From Cyathus striatus (Eukaryota; Basidiomycota; Agaricomycetes; Agaricales; Nidulariaceae), in the NCBI GenBank assembly GCA_025738555.1, contig JAOVFP010000014.1, positions 2,356,001 through 2,420,000 on the forward strand: DNA of 64,000 bases, read 5' to 3'. This document shows, piece by piece, positions 33,740-45,459 of the stretch. A model generated the notes under the pieces. It was not told where the DNA came from. It did no database searches and saw only the letters and a program-made list of their open reading frames with translations. The position numbers and the translations under genes were made by a program. Within the stretch, counting starts at the first letter, position 1. Each line of letters begins with the position of its first letter.

Positions 33740-33850
33740 GGAGAGCCAGGGTAGTGCAGCGGTTGTACATACAACATTATAAATCTTGGAGTTGAAGGCA
33801 CGGGATCGATAGTTCGATTCCCCTTGAAACAATTATGTTAAGTCTGTTTT
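33740..33850 (+). repeat. tRNA-derived SINE-like relic, second copy type
   Basis: TAGTGCAGCGG at 33752-33762 is a perfect A-box match. AGTTCGATTCC at 33811-33821 is a good B box, 59 bases downstream. A T-rich Pol III stop (seven T) lies near 33845. The T stem and acceptor stem do not pair, so this is not a working tRNA gene. It shares GGTNGTGCAG(C/T)GGTT with the relic at 4990-5105. Confidence 0.5.
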
Positions 33851-34516
33851 TTTGCTCCGTTGTCGATGATTTTGCGTTCTTTCTTTCCTCCATCGCCGCT
33901 CATCTCTTCTCAGACTGACTCGCAATGTCTCTTTATCGCATTTCCTTGACTCCTCGTTTATTTTTTATGAATTTGAGCTCGTCGATAACCATCACAAAGC
34001 CCAGCTATGGCCATATGAACAAAGGCCACATTCGCCTCAAAACTCCGTTTTAGTGAATTTGCTGTGCTCCTCTCATTTCTAGTTGGTCAGACTTTACATA
34101 TACCGGTTTTTGTACTCATCTTACTGTTCTAGATTTCATTATGCTTCGTGCTCGCAGCGCTCTGCTGAGGTTTTTTTCCATTCTCTTTTTTTACTATAAA
34201 ACCATGTATCTATGTGCTTTTCAACCCAACAAGAATTTACCTTTCCTTTCGAGTCTGATCTAAGACGTTCAGTTGCTCTCATTTATCTCTTTCAATCTTG
34301 TCTCAGGCTTCATTTTCAATTGTCGTTTTCTATTTGCTTTCCTTCCGCATTTGCAAGCTTCCTGTCTCCGTTGTGTTGGTATTTATTTCAGGACTCCTTT
34401 ATTCATTTTACCGTTGTCTAACATCTTATTTAAAAGCTAATACTTCGTTATACCATCAGCTAGTGGTGTGGTTATTGATAGGCTTTCCGAATTTCGTTTA
34501 GATACTGTCAGATTTA

Positions 34517-34879
34517 ATGGCCCCTCCTCGAGTCTCACTCAATATTTGCGACACGGTGACGCATGACTCAATTATCTATCTCACCGACGATCGTCGATTA
34601 TCTCAGTCTACGATTTCAGATGGTACTGCTGGGGAGGATATGCCTCTCGCTATTCCACTGCTATTCCGATGACACTTTCCAGCTCCTACCATCTCAGTTC
34701 TCCGATTTGTCGCATCACATATTCCTGAAGTTTCGAATGATATAGTATCATTCAAACCTTCAGCCTGGTTCAGAGAAGATGCACCTATGACAGATCCAGT
34801 TTGCATCCTCAGGTGCCCCATTCCTAGCCAGAGTATTTTACAGAAGCTGGAGGATATGATCTACCAACCTAATTTTTGA
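34517..34879 (+). pseudogene. Unidentified 120-codon reading frame with in-frame TGA at codon 52
   Basis: From ATG 34517 the frame reads MAPPRVSLNICDTVTHDS to ...PLLFR, then TGA (34670-34672), and continues in the same frame with HFPAPTISVLRFVASHIPEV and KPSAWFREDAPMTDPVC to TGA 34877. The composition after the stop is protein-like. I do not recognise the family. It could be a fragment of a longer host gene with a nonsense mutation. The neighbouring sequence gives no joined exon. Confidence 0.35.
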
Positions 34880-35329
34880 TGTTCTGTTTCACGTTCAATT
34901 ATGGACCCGTGCTTCAATGATGGGGTGGATCATCTTCCACTATGGACTGTTACATTCTAGAAAGAAATATCTTTAATATCACTCATCCAGTCACTCTCCA
35001 GAATTTCGGTACAGATATTCCAACATATACATGGTCATTTCTTTACATCAAAGCCCACAAAGACTGCTATATTCAATCTCCATCAATTTTCTCATGTACC
35101 TCCTTGCAAAGTCTTAACTCTTTTATCCCATGGGCCAATTTCTCTCTCAAATTGTCGATTGGAAATTAGGCAAGTTGATCTAAACATCTACAAAGAGCTG
35201 TAGGCAGGGCACGAAAACATTAGCAAAGCAGTGAAGAACTTCAAAAAGAGGGATGCGTAGTATATAATATTTACTATTACATATTCATGTATTGGAGACT
35301 GACAAATATAAGTGCTTTGGAGGAAGATT

Positions 35330-35560
35330 TCGATGACCAGAACAAAAAATGGCGTAATTAGAGGTCGTTCCCTGTTTTTCGGACAAAAATTGGTCCATGG
35401 GGGGACGTTCCCAGATATCCGGACAAATTTCGAAATTTATATCGTATGTCGTTCCAATTCCGGACAAAAACTCGCAAATTTGGGACGGACAAACTTTCGG
35501 AAAATGGGAAATTTTCTGGAACGACCTTTGGCCCATATGTCATGGGTCCTCCATTATTTC
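35330..35560. repeat. GTTCC/CGGACAAA short-word repeat
   Basis: The word pair GTTCC ... CGGACAAA recurs about every 35-50 bases (GTCGTTCCCTGTTTTTCGGA, GGACGTTCCCAGATATCCGG, CGTTCCAATTCCGGACAAA). A related inverted-sense block lies at 33550-33660. The pairs GTTCC/GGAC may form small hairpins. It abuts R copy 4 at the word ATATGTCATGGGTCCTCCA, matching ACGACATATGGGCC in complement-like order at 33535. Confidence 0.45.
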
Positions 35561-38500
35561 ACAAGATCGCGCATGATGTTCCTTCTGACCCTTCGACTCA
35601 GATTTTACGAAATGAATCGCTGAGCGCTATGAACGTGGTAGTTGGTGCCATGTATCACTGAAATGAACTGTGAATGTGATTCGATTAGCAGAGCCAACTA
35701 CCTAGTGAGGGTAAACATGTTTAGTTCTTGCGGCTATAACTAGCTAGAGTGCTATTATTAGTGGGACAGATCGCGAGGAAGAAGAAGCGTACTACAAGTC
35801 GGCTCATTCGCACTGCGTTAGTGATATACATGGGAAGATCGATGAAACGGCGTGCGTGGTATCCTATGATCGATTCTATATTTAATTGGCTGTGATAGGG
35901 CTTGCATTATGCAGTTAGTCGTTCTAGAGTCCAATGAGGTACAGGAGGTACGCGATTGTGGCCAGTTGTGAACTTGCTTTTGAAGTTGATACGATTTTAG
36001 TAAACGCCCAATGCGCGCTAATTGTGGGGATGCCCAATCTTCGGTTATGGCGCCGCGCCGTGACACATAGTAATTGCACTGGTACAGTTCCAGTTTCTCA
36101 CGCTCGTCTCTGCTCGTCTCGGGTTCGGCTGCACTGTTGGCCCTGACTCCGTCCTCTGTTCGTTGTCCATACCATCGCAGTCTCCTGCTCCTCACTGCCC
36201 GCTAACAATAAACACACTCTCACATAGCACACGACATCCACTCTGTCACATTTGCCTGAAGTAACGTAAGCTATCTTCGGTATCCTTTCCACATCTTATT
36301 AATGACATTACTATCCCACAGGCCTCGTTCAGTGCAATTGTGACTGGAGACAACTTGCGCATCGATCCTTGACTGTGCTGCCACGAATGCTGGGACGAGC
36401 GGTGCGACGGTACCTGTCTTTTCCTTCGAGCTTCCATTACCCCCTCGTGTTTCGTCGGCTGTTACATTGCTACTGGCCAAGGCGCCAACCTTTCACCTCG
36501 AGCACGTCTGTTTGCTCGAGAAGAAGGGGTTATATCTTATGTCTATCATCCCACCAGCTTTCTCTCTTGCCACACACTCGTGTACGATGGATGTTATAAT
36601 GGTACTCGGCGATCTAACATCTCAACCACGTATCGCTGCTGCACGAAGTCCAGCGTCTCAAGAAGGAGTGGTTTTTCACTACCCTACCAACCCGCGACCT
36701 TTCTCGGTCGTTACACACCGGTATCATAACAGCCGTTGTAGCGCTGCTCGAACCCTAAGGGTCTTACGCGCGAAACAGGGTTCAGGAGAAGGGGGTCGGG
36801 AGAAGGAGTAAAATGGTTGTTTGTCCGTGATGGGGCCTTGTAGTCGAGGATGAAGAGAGAACCAACTGGTACATATCGGGGCTGTGGTACTCGACGACCT
36901 CTCGCCTCAACCACGTCTAGCTACTATACGAAGTCCAGCGGCTCGAGAAGAAGTGGGTCACCATCCTACCATCCGATGAGTCTTCTTGCTCGTTACGTAC
37001 CGATGTCGCGTCAGCCAATGTAACACTGCTCCAACTCCAGCCATAGCTCGTTCGTAGCATGAGGGAGTCCAGGGGTCGGGAGAAGGTGTGAAGGGATTAT
37101 TTGTCCGTCCGGGACTGGTGCTGGACAATGTCGGAGCGGGGGAGAACACGTGGGATAAGGTGAAGTTGAAGTCATACCCCTTGTAAGATCCGTCGCCTGA
37201 TAGCCTGATACTCTCTTACCTCCGTCCTCCGGTCATCCTACTCTCGTTACGTGTTGGTGTATCGTCAGCTGTTACAGAGCTACTCGAAGACATCATCTGA
37301 CCTACGACAGACCTTGAGGATGTACATCCGCCGACGTCATGAAGACAATGTGGGGGATGAGAAGGGCGTGGAGGGTTAAGGTGATTTGTGAAGGATGAAG
37401 GGCATGTGGGGGGTAACGAGGTTATGTGGGGTGGCGAACACGTGGGGGACGAGGAGGATGTGGCCGATAAGGAGGAAATAGGGGACCAGGAAGACCTCAT
37501 ACACAAGGGAGAATCCCGATGTGACGAGGAGAACGCGGGGATGAAAGTTACAAGCCTTATGGGCGCGTGGAGCGTGGTGGACATAAGGTCGTATATCTGA
37601 TGTCTCCTGGCACACACGGTGCTGTCCCCGCGACCCTTCTTCATCTGCCACTGTCCATCCATCTTCACCACCCTGCCTTCATTTTCTCTTATTCCTCGCT
37701 GACATCTCGACAGGCGTCACAAGCGTTTCTCGAATACATCTTCTACTTCACGTCAATGCTAAACCTCGTTCCGTTCGAGAAGGAGACATCGTATGTACTT
37801 GCTGGTGCTGCAGTCTCATCAGTGGTCACAATCAAAGATATCTCCGAGGTTCGGGGGTGACGATGTAGGGGTTGTTAGTCGGTGATGGAGGTGATGTTGC
37901 TCAGGGCGAATTGCGACGGATTGAGATGCAGCGGGGTGGGATGAGGACAATGCAGGGGATGAAGAGGGTAAACGTGCAGTCGCATTGCTTACAGCTATCG
38001 TTCGCGTGCTGCTATCGCCCCACCGCCTACCTTCCTTGTGCGCAGTTGTCCTTCGGCTATTACGACGCTAATCAAAGACCCCTTCCAGCCCAATGCTGCA
38101 TTGATGTGACAGAGTCTTAAGTTATCCGGTAGGCGGGGTGGTTTGTCGGGGGATGGGGGCGACGGAGCTCAGGAGGAAGAAGATACCGTTGCTGCATCGG
38201 AATGGGTTGCAGGACGAAGCTGGAGATAGGAGGACGTGGAGACGGGAATATTGAATGACTATAAACGGGAGTAAGACGCAGAGAACATGGTTCCAGCATT
38301 AGGGCATAGGATAGGGTGAACATTGAGGGAACATCTTGTTCTTCTAATTTGGGTCGGGTATATGCAGCGAAGGGTGCCAGTACTGCATCCGTTTCGTTTG
38401 TAGGGGGAATGTATGCTGTTCACAAAGGAGGCTTTTGTAACGTCCAAAGCTCTTTCGAGTCTCCGGGTGTTATTACTCACCTCATCCGTGGGCTCGCTTG

Positions 38501-38700
38501 TGGGTCGGTGATTGAAGGAACAGATGCGTGATTCGGAGATATCTACGACACAGCTTGAGACGTCAATTATGTCACAGTAGATGTAGAAGGAGGGGTAGTT
38601 TGGGTAGCTATGGGGATAATGGCTGGTTGGGAGCAAGTCGTTGTAACGTGGTCTCGCTATTTGGTCTACTAAAGATTGACGACGTATTGGATTATACTAC
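35560..38700. repeat. Dispersed repeat R, copy 4, and related GC-rich sequence
   Basis: Contains CATGGGAAGATCGATGAAAC at about 35830, TTTGAAGTTGATACGATTTT with CCCAATGCGCGCTAAT at about 35975, CAGTTTCTCACGCTCGTC and CCATCGCAGTCTCCTGC. The leading 35560-35760 part matches 20630-20830 (AAATGAATCGCTGAG, GTGATTCGATTAGCAGAGCC). The 36.4-38.7 kb part has further diverged copies of CTCGAGAAGAAG and GGGGATGAAGA-type words. Open frames up to 151 codons show biased low-complexity translation and no motif. Confidence 0.5.
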
Positions 38701-39107
38701 CCTTGCGAGCTAGTTCTGTGTAGACACAACAAATCGTATATTTGAGTCATAACTGCAAGATGAAAACAGTTCGTCCTCACTTAAATGTTCTTTGCTGTGC
38801 TGACCCGTTTCGGCACGCTTTCGACTACGAACCAATCGCAGACCATCAAATTAAGGAAGACCGCAGTGAGTTTCCTCGAAAGCATGTGTTGTTCTTCTCG
38901 TTCGGGTGCAGGGTTTGATCGAAATCATTGGAAACTGGGTTCATGCATGCACCTTTAATTGTGATATATATAGCGATTTTCGCGCAGATAGATGACGACA
39001 CGTGTTAGAGAACTCTCATGCCCGATTGTTCATTTTAGGAATAGAAAAAACAGATAAAAGTAATTTTTCCGTGCGTGGAAGGCATGCCACGAACTAGTAT
39101 ACCAGAG

Positions 39108-39116
39108 TATATATAA
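39108..39116 (+). promoter_or_regulatory. TATA box of the NB-ARC/TPR gene
   Basis: TATATATAA lies 79 bases before the ATG at 39195. A pyrimidine- and A-rich leader (CATCATCTTCACTTGC) follows. Position and sequence fit a strong TATA promoter with a short 5' leader. Confidence 0.6.
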
Positions 39117-39194
39117 CAAGAGCAAATTCTCGTTCATTAACAGTCAACCGCATCATCTTCACTTGCTAAACATCGACCTGCATTCTGAAACATC

Positions 39195-42100
39195 ATGACC
39201 TCTGGGGCTTTTGCAAATTCTCATGGCTTCGTTGTTAAAAAGCCAATAATGATTGAAACACAGGTAGCTTGTTAACTCAATTATTAAAATCATACTCTTG
39301 AATTACTTATGATTTTAAGATCAATAATAATAGCGAGCCAAAAGGCGAAATAATTTCACCACTTCGGAGTGCTATGGCTTGCACAAGTCAGAACTTCGTG
39401 GGACAAGAAACATATCTTGAGAAACTTTATGAACAATTTGGCTGCAGGAATACCACAACTAAGCCTGGAAGAAAAATGTTCCTTCTGCATGGGATGGGTG
39501 GTATTGGAAAGACCCAAATCTGTCTAAAATTTTGTGACCAAATGGCTGAACAGTAAGCATGACTTTAACTATCAAAAGTGTTCTAACTACCATTTAATAA
39601 TAGTTTTTCTCACATCTTTTGGGTTGATACAACATCAGAAGATATGGTAATACATAGTCTCAAGGATATCCATTCGCAAATTGCAATTCCTGGTACTCGA
39701 GCATCTTCGTTTACCCATGCTGCAGTGCTGTATCAGATTTCTTCTCTCAAATCTGAATGGCTTTTGATTTTTGACAATGCTAATCTCTCTCCTGGAACTA
39801 TGGAATGTTTTCTTCCTCCTGGAAATGCAGGCAATATTCTTATAACAACCAGAAATCCTGCACTTAAAAGTGTGACTACCCATGTAAATTCAATGGAAGT
39901 AGCTGGAATGAATGAAACAACTGCCATTGAGTTGCTTTTCAAAACTAGTGGACTTACAGAGAAGAATATGAAGAAAGCACAACAAATAGTTCAAATGGTA
40001 TGCTGTCTACCATTAGCCATTGATATGGCAGGTGCATACATTACTAGAACACAATGTGACTTAAATGATTTTAGTGACATTTACAACAAATATAGGCCAC
40101 AGTTACTGAGAGATAACAAATTTCAAGGATCATCAAAATATAATAAATCAGTTTATAAAACATGGGAAATTTCAATTGAGAAGATATTGGAAATGTGTAA
40201 TAATGCACAAGATGAACAGACAGCAGCAGCAGCACAATATGCCATGAGTTTGCTGAATATATTTACATATATGCATTACAATGACATATCTCAAACAATA
40301 TTTGAGAGAGCTTCTAAATATTACCCACAAAATATGCAGATATTTAAAAATGGCACCATACCTACATATTTACCAACTATGAATCATTCTATTCTAAACA
40401 TAAATGATGTTGGGGGTTGGAATAGCTGGCTATTTAATGAAAGTATTGGGTTGCTTCTATCTTTCTCATTACTAAAGAAAACTACAAGCAAATCAATGTA
40501 TAGTATGCATCCATTGGTACAATGCTGTTGTGAAGATAGATTATCTTTGAAAGAAAAAGAATTATGGATGTTCAACACAGCAGGATTGATTCTAAGCTCA
40601 GTTTCTCTAGAAGACACTACTGAAGAATACATATATCAGAGTTCCATTTTACCTCATTTTATCCAAAATCAAGAGAAATATAGAGAATCATATCCAACAA
40701 TATATTATGATGATATATTCAAAATATCAGCAGAGATGCTAAAGAACAGTGGAAAACATGACATTGAAGAGAAATATAGAATAAGAATTATACAATCCAA
40801 CTTGGAGGAATTAGTAGCAGATAATGATTCCATAACTAATTGTCTGTTAAAGATTGAATCTAAATACTTGAATAAAATGAATTTGGAAGATTTTGATAAA
40901 ATAAGGGATGCATTATCTATGGTGCAAAGCCTGGCAAATACATACCAGAGACAAGAGAAATGGACAGATGCAGAGCAGTTGCAGATTAAGGTACTGCATA
41001 TAAGAACAAGAATACTTGGTCAGGAGCATACTGATACACTCACAAGCATGGTAGATTTGGCAAGTACATACAAGGGGCAAGGGAAATGGGCAGATTCAGA
41101 GCAGCTGCAGATGAAGGCACTAGAGGAAAGGACCAGAATCCTAGGTGAAGAGCATTCCAGTACACTCACAAGTATGGCAGATTTGGCAAGCACATACCAA
41201 AGCCAAGGGAAATGGACAGATGCAGAGCAACTTCAGATTAAGGTGCTGGAGACAAAGATTAGAGTTTTTGGTCACAAGAATCCTGATACACTCATAAACA
41301 TGGATAATTTGGCTATGATATACTGCAGCCATGGGAAATGGATGGATGCAGAGCAGCTGTATATTGAGGCACTGGATATAAGGACAAGAATACTTGGTCA
41401 GGAGCATCCTGATACACTCACAAGCATGGTAGATTTGGCAAGCACATACAAAAAGCAGGGGAAATGGACAGATTCAGAGCATCTGCAGATTAAAGCACTA
41501 GAGGAAAGGACTAGAATTCTAGGTGAAGAGCATCCAAGTACACTTATAAGCATGGAAGATTTGGCAAGCACATATCAGAGACAAGGGAAATGGATAGATG
41601 TAGAGCAGCTGCATATTAAGGTAGTAAAGATAAGGTCCAGAATTCTAGGTGAAGGGCATTTGATTACACTTATAAGCATGGCAGAGTTGGCAAAGACTTA
41701 CAGGAGCCAAGGGAAATGGATAAATACAGAGCAGCTGCAAATTAAGGTACTGGAGATGAGGACCAGAATTTTAGGCGAAGAGCATTCTAGTACTCTTGCA
41801 AGCATGGCAGATTTGGCAAGCACATATCAGAGTCAGAGGAGATGGACAGATGGTGAGCAGCTGCAAATTAAGTTACTTGAGATAAAAATTAGAATACTTG
41901 GTCAAGAGCATCCTGACACACTTGTAAATATGGCTAATTTGGCATTGATATACTGCAACCAAGGAAAATGGATAGATGCAGAGAAGCTGCATAGTAAGGT
42001 ACTGGAGATGAGGTCTAAAATTCTAGGTGAAGAGCATCCCATTACACTTATAAGCATGGCAGAGTTGGCAAGAACTTATAGAAGCAAAGGGAAATGGATA

Positions 42101-42535
42101 AGTGCAGAGCAGCTGCAGATTAAGATACTGGAGATGAGGATCAGAATACTTGGTCATGAGCACTTTGATACACTCACAAGCATGACAGAGTTGGCCAGCA
42201 CATACCAGAGTCAAGAAAAATGGAAAGATGCAGAGAAGTTGCAGATTAAGATACTGGAGATGAGAACTAGAATATGTGGTTATGAGCACCTTGCTACACT
42301 CACAAGCATGGCAGAGTTGGCCAGCACATACCAGAGCCAAGAAAAATGGAAAGATGCAGAGCAGCTGCAGATTAAGGTACTGGAGATGAGGACCAGAATT
42401 CTAGGTGAAGAGCATCCTGACACAATTATAAATATGGCTAATTTGGCAATATTATACTGCAGTCAAAAGAAATGGACAGATGCAGAGGGGCTTCGAACAA
42501 AAGTATTGGATATGAGCACCATAATTCTTGGTTGA
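39195..42535 (+). CDS. NB-ARC / TPR (NLR-like STAND) protein, possibly truncated by an in-frame TGA
   Basis: Exons 39195-39263, 39320-39552 and 39604-42535 join to 1,077 residues. The first exon encodes a 23-residue peptide (SGAFANSHGFVVKKPIM). Next come a P-loop (HGMGGIGKTQICLKFC), Walker B (EWLLIFDNA), NILITTRN and the GLPL-like CCLPLAIDMAGAYI: an NB-ARC ATPase. A winged-helix-like linker follows. The C-terminal half is 13 tandem 42-residue kinesin-light-chain TPRs (LASTYQSQGKWTDAEQLQIK, then VLEMRTRILGEEHPDTLTSM). Such proteins act as nucleotide-gated oligomerising sensors in fungi. No N-terminal effector domain is present. The TGA at 42533 interrupts the last TPR where its neighbours have Gln, and homologous codons continue after it. 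Confidence 0.88.
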
Positions 42536-42775
42536 GAGCATTGTGTTATGCTCACAACAGCTATGGAAAATCTAGCAAGTATATACAAAACTCAAGGAAA
42601 ATTAGAAAATGCAAAGCAGCTGCAAATTCAGGTGCTGGATCTGCAAACTAGTGCTTTAGGTCAAAAACACCTTAATATTCATATAAGCCACAGAAGCCTT
42701 ACCATAATTCACAATTCAAAATTCAAAATGAAACAAATAATTCATCAATATCTAAGTTACTTTAGAAAGTCTTAA
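42536..42775 (+). pseudogene. In-frame continuation of the TPR gene after the TGA
   Basis: In the same frame as the gene upstream, EHCVMLTTAMENLASIYKTQ completes TPR 13 and starts TPR 14 (GKLENAKQLQIQVLDLQ). It ends HQYLSYFRKS before a TAA at 42773. About 80 codons are thus lost if TGA terminates. A single C-to-T change of CGA, or a two-base change of CAA, would explain the stop. Readthrough or a sequencing error is possible. Confidence 0.7.
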
Positions 42776-43364
42776 AATTTTAAATTGCTATCCTGCTATT
42801 GGATAAGCCTAACTATCAGTAAGAGTTTTTTGGTAGTATTAACACTTCCAATATAGAATAGCAAGTTTAAGTTAGTTTATTTAGTACATAGGGTGAGGTA
42901 TTGAAAAAGAAAATGTAATTAATAGTAGATGCAATAAATTTCTTTTTTTCATTGTTACTCAGAATTCAGGCTTAAGATTATTATTACAGTCAAACTCCTC
43001 TTAAGTTATAACTCTCATACAGTACCAATCAAAAGTATTGCATGCCACTCATGTGACCTAATTAACTGTGACACATTGAAGGAGGATGAATGCACAACTT
43101 GGGGAAATTATTGTTATACAGTCTCATATGTGTTTGTTAATAGTTAGTAATAGTTAGAAATGTAACTAGATGAATATAAATGAAGTACAGCAATTTTACT
43201 GTGAAATCCAGTGTGCAAAACATATAATCAGGGGTATCTGAAACAGAGAAACAGAATTTATATACTGTAAAAGTCTGAGAACACTGAAAAAAACTACACT
43301 ACATTGATTTCTACCTCATGGTCTACACATCCCCCTCTAAAGTTGCTTGAGTGGTCACTTATAA
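42776..43364. other. 3' flank of the NLR-like gene, no gene seen
   Basis: AT-rich sequence with several AATAAA-like words (AATAAATTTC at about 42930) that could serve as the polyadenylation region. No frame has recognisable content. Confidence 0.4.
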
Positions 43365-43589
43365 GTGGATCCATATTACATAAACCCAAAGACAGGTTGC
43401 CCTCATAAATTTGATGCATTAAATACCTGGGTTGCAGCAATAAAGCTTGCAAGAACAGAGGTTTCTGATGCCACAGAGCTTGCAAAGAAGGTCTTCCCAC
43501 AGGTGCCTCACCAAACAATTACATATCATTTGAAGGAGTATGGACTGGTCTGTAGAGTTTATAGAAAAAAGCTCTACATTTCCAAGTAA
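43365..43589 (+). pseudogene. Possible Tc1/mariner transposase N-terminal fragment
   Basis: About 74 codons without an ATG at the front: CPHKFDALNTWVAAIKLART, then SDATELAKKVFPQVPHQTIT, then LKEYGLVCRVYRKKLYISK. The spacing of the H-Q-T-I-x-x-x-L-K-E-x-G-L part and the basic K-K-L-x-x-S-K end resembles the second HTH of Tc1/mariner transposases. No catalytic domain follows. Seventeen bases after the stop the LTR-like repeat begins, so the gene may have been cut by that insertion. Identification is tentative. Confidence 0.35.
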
Positions 43590-43606
43590 ATCAGGAGAAG
43601 CATAAA

Positions 43607-44024
43607 TGTTACAATAAAGTTCTATTCAAGACATTTATTATACAAGTTAACCAGTATTGAAGTCAAGTCTCAATTCATGAGCTTTTAAGTTGTTTAGACT
43701 TAAGTACAAGTGAGTAAATGAACAAAGTAAACTAATTCAATTTAAGCTGAAGCTTGAGCTCTACAGCCCAAGTTCCTACTGTTTAAATACAAACTAGTTT
43801 GTACTTATAATAAATAACTATAAGTCATAATGCTGCACATTGATTGTGTATTGCTGCAGTGCAGCAAGAAGAAAGAAAGGTAAACTAAGTAGGGTGATTG
43901 ACTCAAAGTGAGTCATAAAGAATCTTAACCATGTAAGTAAGAGTCATGTGTTTGGTATCAAAGGTGATACCAAATAAGTCAATGAAATGAAAGAAAATGT
44001 ATGTAAATAGAAGAAAATATAACA
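43607..44024 (-). repeat. LTR-like repeat, minus orientation
   Basis: 418 bases, ending in the short inverted pair TGTTA...TAACA. Read on the minus strand it starts TGTTATATTTTCTTCTATTT and ends AACTTTATTGTAACA. It matches 58975-59440 (plus orientation, 466 bases) along its length, including the hairpin GGTATCACCTTTGATACC. No primer-binding site or polypurine tract was recognised beside it, and no 5-base duplication. Probably a solo LTR or a recombined end. Confidence 0.6.
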
Positions 44025-44390
44025 TTACTCCCTGATTAATGGATGAACTTCACCTGAACTTCACTAACATCAGTTGCATAAATAGAAGTCCCTGAGTGCA
44101 TCATAGTTCCAACAACAACTACCCCCCATTTGAGTGGGCTGTTAGGCTCACCTGCTACCCCTGTGTCTGTACAAGACAGGGGATCAGGAGAGCAAACCTC
44201 AATACAAAATCTTGAACAAATGGTAGTGACAATTGTTGTAAGTGAATACCAGTAAGAGGAGAACAGCCCCTTGCACATAAGTGATCTTGGACCAACATGC
44301 AAACCATTAGCAACAGAAGGACCAGGACAGGCTGCACAACCTACTGTGCCATCCTGACAACCCAAACAGCACAATGCAGCATCAAGAGCT

Positions 44391-44747
44391 ATGCCATGTC
44401 AGCAGAACCAGAAGGGAAATGGACAGGGAGAGTCTGATGAGGAATCTGTCAACATGGTTACACTACAGGTAGCTCTGGGCAAAAGGGTCACCACATTCCA
44501 TACACTCCACAAAGATATATCAAACAAATGCCTGGAACAACTAGTGCACAAGACCATGGATAGGGTTGGGGAAATAGCTTCCTCCAACATAGACCAGAAA
44601 AATGAAAGATTTCTTGATGCCATAATGATCTACATGAATAGTCTGGTACAGGTATACCACACTGCAAAGATGAATAAGGCAAATTCATGTGCAAGTACAC
44701 CCTTCTCCCAAGTATTGCTGGACCCACAACAGGTCATAGTGCCATGA
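44391..44747 (+). CDS. Unidentified open frame, about 118 codons
   Basis: An open frame starting MPCQQNQKGNGQGESDEESV continues MVTLQVALGKRVTTFHTLHK and NERFLDAIMIYMNSLVQVYH to a stop at 44747. The composition is protein-like and helical, and 44751-44950 may continue it in another frame. It lies between an LTR-like repeat and the 4.1 kb palindrome, so it may be a retroelement gag-like remnant, but no zinc knuckle or other mark is seen. Not recognised. Confidence 0.25.
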   Translation: MPCQQNQKGNGQGESDEESVNMVTLQVALGKRVTTFHTLHKDISNKCLEQLVHKTMDRVGEIASSNIDQKNERFLDAIMIYMNSLVQVYHTAKMNKANSCASTPFSQVLLDPQQVIVP

Positions 44748-45459
44748 GACATGAAACATGGAAGCACAAACATGGGCATCATCACCCATGATCTGAACAT
44801 TGAGTTGGCTATCACACACATAAGTGGCCCATGCCCCCCAAAGGAACAGGATGAACAATACTATTGTGGAGGGAGTAGTTGGTACACTGGTATAACTCAG
44901 TATGATAATTATAATTCAACTTACTTTGTTTCTTTTATCTTTCTTTCTTAAATACTTACTTTTAACTACTCTAAACTTCCATTTGTTCAATTCTATCTTT
45001 TTACTTTTTCTCTAGGACATGCTGTGCAAGCAGTATGTTTGGTTTTCTGTGCTTTCATTACATTGTGTGGACTTAGAGGCATGGTGTGGCTTCACCAAAT
45101 ATTGGGAAGCTGATGCCAAACAACATGTGATGCATGTATGTGCTGTCACATCTCACCTATGCTACAATGTGTTCCACTTGCTTACTGCTTTCCATTTTAC
45201 TTGCTGCTTCTTCTATTTCTTTCTGTATCCAGGCCTCAAACCTTTGCCCTCAAGACTGTGCAAAATGACATTTGGACCTTCTTGGCTTAGTGTGCATCCC
45301 AGACAGCTCCAGGTGCTAGGGTTTAGGGTTGTATACCCACTCAAGAGAGTGGTGTTAGCCAAAATTATCATAAAAATGTAGTGTTTTATGATTGCTGCAA
45401 TCATAAATAATGATCACCTTCATGATTACGTGTTTTGAGAGCTTATCCACCTACTAATA

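Noticed and set aside
33740..33850. Functional tRNA gene
   Set aside because: Good A and B boxes, but acceptor and T stems do not pair. Called a SINE-like relic.
37216..37671. 151-codon minus-strand frame (Ser/Pro/His-rich)
   Set aside because: Lies in repeat R sequence, with competing frames on both strands and no family resemblance.
41141..42340. Minus-strand open frames of 88-105 codons rich in Cys/Leu/His
   Set aside because: Shadows of the TPR repeats on the opposite strand, repeating with the same 126-base period.
45315..45335. CTAGGGTTTAGGGTT as a telomere or internal telomeric repeat
   Set aside because: Only about two units are present, in both arms of the palindrome. Too short to be more than chance or part of the repeat.
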